Shown here one piece after another: positions 59,223 through 64,000 of a stretch of DNA of 64,000 bases (position 1 is its first letter; each line of letters starts with the position of its first letter). Source of the DNA: Microbacterium sp. Root553. Its GTDB lineage: Bacteria; Actinomycetota; Actinomycetes; Actinomycetales; Microbacteriaceae. Location of the stretch: contig NZ_LMFY01000001.1 in assembly GCF_001426995.1 (NCBI RefSeq), positions 2,229,675-2,293,674 on the forward strand, given 5' to 3'. The notes below the pieces were generated by a model that was not told the origin of the DNA, ran no database searches, and worked only from the letters and a program-made list of their open reading frames with translations. A program made the translations under genes and the position numbers.

Positions 59223-59957
59223 ATGACGAACGACTCCGCGACCGCATCCACGCCGTCCACCGGACGACGCCGCGGTTTCCTCGTCTTCCTGCGCGACGTG
59301 CTGGTGATCGTCGTGATCGCCGCGCTCGTGTCGTTCGTCGTGAAGACGTTCGTCGTGCGGTCGTTCTACATCCCCTCGGCGTCGATGGAGCGCACGCTCA
59401 TCGTCGACGACCGCATCCTCGTCGACGAGCTCACCCCGCGCTGGACGCCCTACGAACGGGGCGACGTCGTGGTGTTCAAGGACCCGGGCGGGTGGCTCGA
59501 CGGCCAGCCGCAGACGCCTGCGCAGCCTCCGCTGATCGAGGCCGTCGACTGGGTGCTCACCCTCGTCGGCATCTCGGCCACCGACTCCCAGGACCACCTC
59601 GTCAAGCGGGTGATCGGTCTTCCCGGCGACCATGTCGTGTGCTGCAACGCGCTCGGTCAGATCACGATCAACGGTGCGCCGATCGACGAGCTCAGCTATC
59701 TCAACCTGCCTGACGGCGACACCGCCGCGTCCAACGAGCCGTTCGACGTCGTCGTCCCGGAGGGCTCTCTGTGGCTCCTCGGCGACAATCGCGACCGGTC
59801 GCGCGATGCCCGCGCGCATCAGGATCTGCCGTCCGGGGGATTCGTGCCGATCGACAACGTCGTCGGCAAGGCATTCCTCACCACGTGGCCGTTCGACCGC
59901 CTCGGCCCGATCGACGGGCACCACGACATCTTCAACGGCGTCCCGGACCCGGAATGA
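59223..59957 (+). CDS. lepB: type I signal peptidase
   Basis: A 244-residue membrane serine peptidase that cleaves secretory signal peptides. An N-terminal helix (about 24-44) anchors it. Catalytic S54 lies in IPSASMERTL, and the Lys is K128 in HLVKRVIGLPGD; the third block is LLGDNRDRSRDAR. AAGGA ends about 6 bases before the ATG. rnhB overlaps the stop (ATGA). A possible GATACT -10 lies near 59180. Substrates are delivered through the SRP/Sec pathway seen elsewhere in the window. Confidence 0.95.
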   Translation: MTNDSATASTPSTGRRRGFLVFLRDVLVIVVIAALVSFVVKTFVVRSFYIPSASMERTLIVDDRILVDELTPRWTPYERGDVVVFKDPGGWLDGQPQTPAQPPLIEAVDWVLTLVGISATDSQDHLVKRVIGLPGDHVVCCNALGQITINGAPIDELSYLNLPDGDTAASNEPFDVVVPEGSLWLLGDNRDRSRDARAHQDLPSGGFVPIDNVVGKAFLTTWPFDRLGPIDGHHDIFNGVPDPE

Positions 59958-60613
59958 GCGTCGCGGCTCCCACGCTCGCCCTCGAGCGTCGTCTGCTGCG
60001 CGAGTGCGAGATCGTGATCTCCCTCGATGAGGTGGGACGCGGTGCGCTCGCGGGCCCCGTCGCGGTGGGGGCGGCGGTGATGGACGCCGCGGGTGCCCGT
60101 CGGCGTGTTCCCGAGGGACTGCGGGATTCGAAGCTCGTCACCGAGAAGCGACGCCCCGATGTCGCCGCGCGGGCGTCCGCCTGGGTGCAGGCCTCGAGTG
60201 TGGGCTGGGCCAGCGCCGCGGAGGTGGACCAGGTCGGCATCATGCGGGCACTCGGACTCGCCGCGTCGCGGGCCGTGCAGGGCGTGCTCGCTCAGGGGAT
60301 CGCCGCCGAGGGGGCGCTGGTGCTGCTCGACGGCAATCACGACTACCTCTCGGCCGTGCATCCCACGCCGCTGACCGTGCGACCCGTCATCAAGGCGGAC
60401 CGCGACTGCGCTTCGGTGTCGGCGGCGTCGGTGATCGCGAAAGTGGCGCGCGACACGTATATGGCGGAGCTCCACGACGGGCATCCCGCCTATCAGTGGA
60501 ATCGCAACAAGGGGTATGCGAGCCTGGAGCACCGGGATGCGATCCGGACTCTCGGGCTGTCTCCGCACCACCGGGCGTCCTGGGCCATTGCGGATGCGCC
60601 GACCCTGTTCTGA
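59954..60613 (+). CDS. rnhB: ribonuclease HII
   Basis: A 219-residue enzyme that cuts RNA in RNA-DNA hybrids, including single ribonucleotides. The catalytic D25 and E26 are in SLDEVGRGALAGP, with further acidic D126 (LLDGN) and D149 in KADRDCASVSAASVIAKVARD. The C-terminal part includes HPAYQWNRNKGYAS. The start overlaps lepB by 4 bases, giving coupled translation, and DUF2469 follows after 47 bases. Confidence 0.95.
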   Translation: MSVAAPTLALERRLLRECEIVISLDEVGRGALAGPVAVGAAVMDAAGARRRVPEGLRDSKLVTEKRRPDVAARASAWVQASSVGWASAAEVDQVGIMRALGLAASRAVQGVLAQGIAAEGALVLLDGNHDYLSAVHPTPLTVRPVIKADRDCASVSAASVIAKVARDTYMAELHDGHPAYQWNRNKGYASLEHRDAIRTLGLSPHHRASWAIADAPTLF

Positions 60614-60660
60614 GCTGCAGTGCGTCATGGTTCCGCCGCCGACTCTAGGATGGAGTGATC

Positions 60661-60987
60661 ATGGATGAGGAAGCCTTCGACGACTACGACCGCGAGCTCG
60701 AGCTGGCACTGTTCCGCGAGTACCGCGATGTTGTCGCACAGTTCCAGTACGTCGTGGAGACCGAGCGACGCTTCTACCTGGCCAATGAGGTCAATGTGGT
60801 GCGGCGCGACACCGAGCACGACTTCTACTTCGAGATCTCGATGAGCGACGTCTGGGTGTGGGACATCTATCGGGCAGACCGCTTCGTGAAAGCCGTCCGT
60901 GTGCTCACCTTCAAGGACGTCAACGTCGAGGAGCTGCAGCGCCGCGAGTTCGAGATCCCCCAGGAACTGTCGCTCGACGGAGAGTGA
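60661..60987 (+). CDS. DUF2469 family protein
   Basis: A 108-residue acidic protein, almost all one conserved actinobacterial domain: the core LALFREYRDVVAQFQYVVETERRFYLAN and the WVWDIYRADRFVKAVRVLTFKDVNVEEL segment. Function is unknown. GGAG lies 5 bases before ATG 60661, and TAGGAT lies further upstream as a possible -10. The gene is located between rnhB and yraN, the standard position in actinobacteria. Confidence 0.88.
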   Translation: MDEEAFDDYDRELELALFREYRDVVAQFQYVVETERRFYLANEVNVVRRDTEHDFYFEISMSDVWVWDIYRADRFVKAVRVLTFKDVNVEELQRREFEIPQELSLDGE

Positions 60988-61089
60988 TCTCTCCTGCCCG
61001 ATGCAGCGCCCTGACGGGTTATCCTCAGCGGCCGGGGGATCGAGCGATCGGGAGCGTCGACGGGCCCTCGCGCACGAGACGCTGTGCTC

Positions 61090-61449
61090 ATGGCAGCGAA
61101 AGACGAACTCGGCAGAGACGGTGAACAGCGTGCGGTCCGTCATCTGACGGAAGCCGGCTACGAGGTGGTCGACCGCAACTGGCGGTGTCCACAGGGAGAG
61201 ATCGACATCGTCGCTGTGCGCGGCGAGATCCTGGCGATCGTCGAGGTGAAGACGCGGCGGACGATCGGTTTCGGGCATCCGCTCGAAGCGATCGATGCCC
61301 GCAAGGCGCGCAGGCTCTGGCAGCTCGCGCACGCCTGGGCCGCCGCGCATCCCGAGACGGCGCGAGGACGCACGATACGCGTCGAGGCGATCGGCATCGT
61401 CGGCGACCCCGCTGACGGCACGATCGAGCACCTCGAGGATGTGTCGTGA
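61090..61449 (+). CDS. yraN: YraN/UPF0102 family nuclease-fold protein
   Basis: A 119-residue protein of the UPF0102 endonuclease-like fold. The active-site-like residues D39 in GEIDIVAV and E52, K54 in IVEVKTRR match the PD-(D/E)XK core. Biological function unknown. ATG 61090 is taken; GTG 61084 is in the same frame. TATCCT near 61020 may be the promoter, giving a leader of some 60 nt. The end overlaps the yifB GTG by 4 bases. Confidence 0.87.
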   Translation: MAAKDELGRDGEQRAVRHLTEAGYEVVDRNWRCPQGEIDIVAVRGEILAIVEVKTRRTIGFGHPLEAIDARKARRLWQLAHAWAAAHPETARGRTIRVEAIGIVGDPADGTIEHLEDVS

Positions 61450-62975
61450 CGACGGCCCGCACCTGGGCTGTCGCGCTCACCGGGGTGGACGGACACCTCG
61501 TCGAGGTCGAGGCCGACCTCTCGAATCAGACACCCGACTTCAAGATCATCGGTCTGCCCGACAAGTCGCTGGCCGAGGCCGTCCAGCGCGTGCACAACGC
61601 GTGCAAGAACTCCGCTCTGGATCTGCCGCGGCGGCGGCTCACCGTGAACCTCTCCCCGGCGAGCCTGCCGAAGCAGGGGTCGGGATTCGACCTGAGCATC
61701 GCGGTGTCCGCTCTCGCTGCGGGGGGATCGCTCTCCACCCGTGCCATCGCGGGCACGGTGCACCTCGGCGAACTCGGTCTCGACGGCCGGCTGCGCCCTG
61801 TACCCGGCGTCCTGCCCGCGGTCTTCGCGGCTGCTCGAGCCGGATTCGAGACCGTGATCGTTCCTCGCGCCAACGAGGCCGAGGCCCGTCTCGTCCCCGG
61901 GGTGGAGGTGCGTTCCGCCAGCACTCTGTCGGAGGTCGCCGTCTGGCACGGGGCCGACATCGAGGTTCTGGACGCCGACCCCGTGCCCGTGGCAGCCCCC
62001 GTGGTCGAAGAGGCGCCTGACCTCGACCTCGCCGATGTCGTGGGGCAGGAGGATGCGGTGAACGCTCTGGTCGCTGCCGCCGCCGGAGGACATCACCTGC
62101 TCCTCAGCGGGCCTCCGGGGGCGGGAAAGACGATGCTGGCTCGCAGGCTCCCCGGCATCCTGCCCCCGCTCTCCGAAGAGGAGTCGTTGGAGGTCGCGTC
62201 GATCCGCTCGCTCTCCGGCGAGTCCGTGCGGAGTCTCAGCGTCATGCCACCCCTCGAGGCCCCGCACCACAGTGCCTCAGTGGCAGCCCTCGTCGGCGGC
62301 GGATCGAGGGTGGTGAGGCCCGGGGCGATCTCGCGAGCCCACAGAGGCGTGCTCTTCCTCGACGAGGCGGCGGAGTTCTCGAGGGTCGCGCTCGACGCGC
62401 TGAGGCAGCCGCTCGAGACCGGAGCCATCGAAGTGAGTCGATCCGGAATGACCGCGTTGTTCCCTGCCCGGTTCCAACTGGTCATGGCACTGAATCCGTG
62501 CCCGTGCGGCAACTACGGCGTGCGCGGTGCCGAGTGTCTCTGTCCCTCGCTCGCGATCAGGCGCTATGCGACGAGGCTGTCGGGGCCGCTACGAGACCGC
62601 ATCGACATCGAACTGCGCGTCGCGCGCGTGTCCGCGAGCCGCGCGATGACCGGCGATCGGGCGGCGTTGACCAGCGAGGTCGCCAGGCGTCGGGTTCTGG
62701 AGGCGCGGGAGTGTGCGACCGAGCGGTGGCGCGGGACGCCGTGGCGACGCAACGGAGACGTGCCGGGCGCGCGCCTGCGCCAGCCCGACATCAGGATCGC
62801 GGCGGCCGCGCGGGCTCCGCTCGACCGCGCACTGGAGCGGGGCACGCTGACGCTCCGCGGCTATGACCGCGTGCTGAGACTGGCGTGGACGATGGCGGAC
62901 CTGGAGGGGGCGGTGCGACCGGGGCCCGACGAGGTCGGACGCGCGCTGTATCTGAAGCGAGGTTTCGGGTCATGA
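61446..62975 (+). CDS. YifB/ComM-type Mg-chelatase-like AAA ATPase
   Basis: A 509-residue protein. The N-terminal Lon-like fold (1-170) has VEVEADLSNQTPDFKIIGLPDKSLAEA. The central AAA+ ATPase has Walker A GPPGAGKTMLARRLPG and Walker B VLFLDEAAEF. The C-terminal Mg-chelatase-like helical part includes NPCPCGNYG. ComM relatives are branch-migration helicases in natural transformation. The start is GTG, overlapping yraN by 4 bases, and dprA follows with ATGA overlap. Confidence 0.93.
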   Translation: MTTARTWAVALTGVDGHLVEVEADLSNQTPDFKIIGLPDKSLAEAVQRVHNACKNSALDLPRRRLTVNLSPASLPKQGSGFDLSIAVSALAAGGSLSTRAIAGTVHLGELGLDGRLRPVPGVLPAVFAAARAGFETVIVPRANEAEARLVPGVEVRSASTLSEVAVWHGADIEVLDADPVPVAAPVVEEAPDLDLADVVGQEDAVNALVAAAAGGHHLLLSGPPGAGKTMLARRLPGILPPLSEEESLEVASIRSLSGESVRSLSVMPPLEAPHHSASVAALVGGGSRVVRPGAISRAHRGVLFLDEAAEFSRVALDALRQPLETGAIEVSRSGMTALFPARFQLVMALNPCPCGNYGVRGAECLCPSLAIRRYATRLSGPLRDRIDIELRVARVSASRAMTGDRAALTSEVARRRVLEARECATERWRGTPWRRNGDVPGARLRQPDIRIAAAARAPLDRALERGTLTLRGYDRVLRLAWTMADLEGAVRPGPDEVGRALYLKRGFGS

Positions 62976-64000
62976 TCGACGAGCTGCGAAGCGACCGGGG
63001 ACTCGTCTCGGCGATGGCGGCGGTCCGCGGCGCGGGCGGTGACGAGGACGCGCTGGCCAGGGTCGCGTGGTCCGTCATCGCAGAGCCGGGCGACGGCGTC
63101 GCGGGTGCGCTGGTGGAGGCGCTGGGCGCTGCGGAGGCGCTGAGGGCCGCTCTCGATGAGGGTGTGGGTTCCACCCTTGGGCGAGCCGCCTCGGCTCTGG
63201 CCGAGGGGCGGGCGCGATGGCGGGTGCGCGCAGAGGTCCGCGCAGTGGCCGATGCCGTCCGAGCCGCGGGCGATGTTCGGGCCCGACTGCTGATACCCGG
63301 CGATTCCGAGTGGCCGCGGGCCGTCGATGATCTCGGCGTGCATGCGCCGATGGTGCTCTGGGTGCGCGGCGACGCATCGCTGCTCTCCGCCGAACCTCGC
63401 GTGGCGATCGTCGGGGCGCGCGCCGCGAGCGGTTACGGAGAGATGCTGGCGGGCGATTTCGCCGGCGAGCTGGCCGGCTCCGGCGCGGTCATCGTCTCCG
63501 GGGGCGCGTACGGGATCGACGGCGCCGCGCATCGGGCTGCCCTCGGCGTCGAGGGTCGCACGATCGCATTCCTCGCCGGCGGAGTCGACCGCGCTTATCC
63601 GCAGGGGCATCGACAACTGCTGCAGCGCATCGTCGAGACGGGGGCCGTGGTGAGCGAGGTCCCCTGCGGCACGGCGCCGACGAAGTGGCGGTTCCTCGCG
63701 CGCAATCGGCTCATCGCTGCGCTGGCTGATGCGACCGTCGTCGTCGAGGCGGGGTGGCGCAGCGGCTCGCTCAACACCGCCGGACACGCCGCCGCACTGG
63801 GGCGTCCGCTGGGTGCCGTGCCGGGGCCGGTGACATCCGCCGCATCGGCGGGCTGCCACCGGCTGCTCCGTGAATACGATGCGCGCTGCGTGACGACGTC
63901 GGAGGAGATCCGCGAGCTGTGGGGCGTCGCGGGTCGACCGCAGGGTGGCGCGCAGGGCGGTGAGGGCGTCGACCCCGAGCGACGGCGTCTGCAGGACGCG
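62972..64000 (+). CDS. dprA: DNA-processing protein DprA (partial)
   Basis: The frame is open to the right edge, so the C-terminus is missing. 343 codons are present. The Rossmann-like core shows VAIVGARAASGYGE, IVSGGAYGIDGAAHRAAL, LAGGVDRAYPQGH and RFLARNRLIAALADATVVVEAGWRSGSLNTAGHA. DprA loads RecA on incoming single-stranded DNA. Together with the YifB/ComM-like gene this is a transformation-type pair, but both are also widely kept in species not known to transform. The start overlaps the ATPase gene stop by 4 bases. Confidence 0.92.
   Translation, partial: MIDELRSDRGLVSAMAAVRGAGGDEDALARVAWSVIAEPGDGVAGALVEALGAAEALRAALDEGVGSTLGRAASALAEGRARWRVRAEVRAVADAVRAAGDVRARLLIPGDSEWPRAVDDLGVHAPMVLWVRGDASLLSAEPRVAIVGARAASGYGEMLAGDFAGELAGSGAVIVSGGAYGIDGAAHRAALGVEGRTIAFLAGGVDRAYPQGHRQLLQRIVETGAVVSEVPCGTAPTKWRFLARNRLIAALADATVVVEAGWRSGSLNTAGHAAALGRPLGAVPGPVTSAASAGCHRLLREYDARCVTTSEEIRELWGVAGRPQGGAQGGEGVDPERRRLQDA

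Noticed and set aside
1..64000. CRISPR arrays, insertion sequences, prophage, integrase or rRNA genes
   Set aside because: No regularly spaced repeats, transposase or integrase motifs, target-site duplications or rRNA sequence seen on either strand.
61446..64000. Evidence for active natural competence
   Set aside because: YifB/ComM and DprA are widely kept in non-transformable species, and no comEA/comEC or pilus genes are in the window.

Overview
The window is a high-GC actinobacterial chromosome segment, very probably from a Microbacterium or another member of the Microbacteriaceae. This is inferred from the strong G/C bias at third codon positions, the many GTG starts, the actinobacterial DUF families (DUF427, DUF2469, DUF3515, DUF4349), the short FtsY without an acidic N-terminal domain, and the housekeeping gene order. 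I see no rRNA, CRISPR array, prophage or insertion sequence. Almost all of it is core chromosome. No intergenic stretch exceeds 300 bases; the longest (11750-12036) holds a manganese-type riboswitch.

Layout. 1-8700: the gltX 3' end, tRNA-Gln, topoisomerase IB, a marR/3-hydroxyacyl-CoA dehydrogenase pair under a doubly-operated promoter, aminopeptidase N, a kinase-like/metallo-beta-lactamase pair and tRNA-Glu. 8736-14492: a membrane acyltransferase, an ECF sigma factor with a DUF4349 partner, a yybP-ykoY riboswitch with terC, and small DUF genes. 14513-17118: metY plus a flavin monooxygenase (sulfur assimilation). 17198-23659: a leucine-rich leader peptide, leuCD, then murA-plsC-gpsA-ddl (cell wall and phospholipid). 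23670-30944: DUF3515, thiL, rsmD, recG, coaD, DUF177-rpmF-rnc-mutM. 31002-35901: an ABC exporter and a tandem double-GNAT operon with two small proteins. 36094-45913: smc, ftsY, lipBA, a TetR regulator and ffh. 45917-54163: an EamA/LysR pair, the glycerol regulon glpD-glpF-glpK with a SorC-type regulator, and a YbdK ligase. 54372-64000: rpsP-KH-rimM-trmD, a methyltransferase, map, rplS-lepB-rnhB, DUF2469, yraN-yifB-dprA.

The window carries both protein halves of the SRP pathway (ffh, ftsY) with signal peptidase I, several ribosome and RNA maturation factors, complete lipoate synthesis (lipB, lipA) and complete glycerol uptake and oxidation. The most interesting material is regulatory. At least seventeen start codons sit 6-7 nt after a TANNNT -10 hexamer, which implies leaderless mRNAs. 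Two of these are tiny ORFs: [15 protein letters not shown] before leuC, which has the layout of a branched-chain amino-acid attenuator, and a 12-codon ORF overlapping the smc start. A 34-bp perfect palindrome lies inside the rnc coding region, where RNase III could cut its own message. The marR promoter carries two near-identical palindromes, one covering the -35 box and the other overlapping the -10 box and the start codon. These regulatory calls are read by eye and were not computed or tested.
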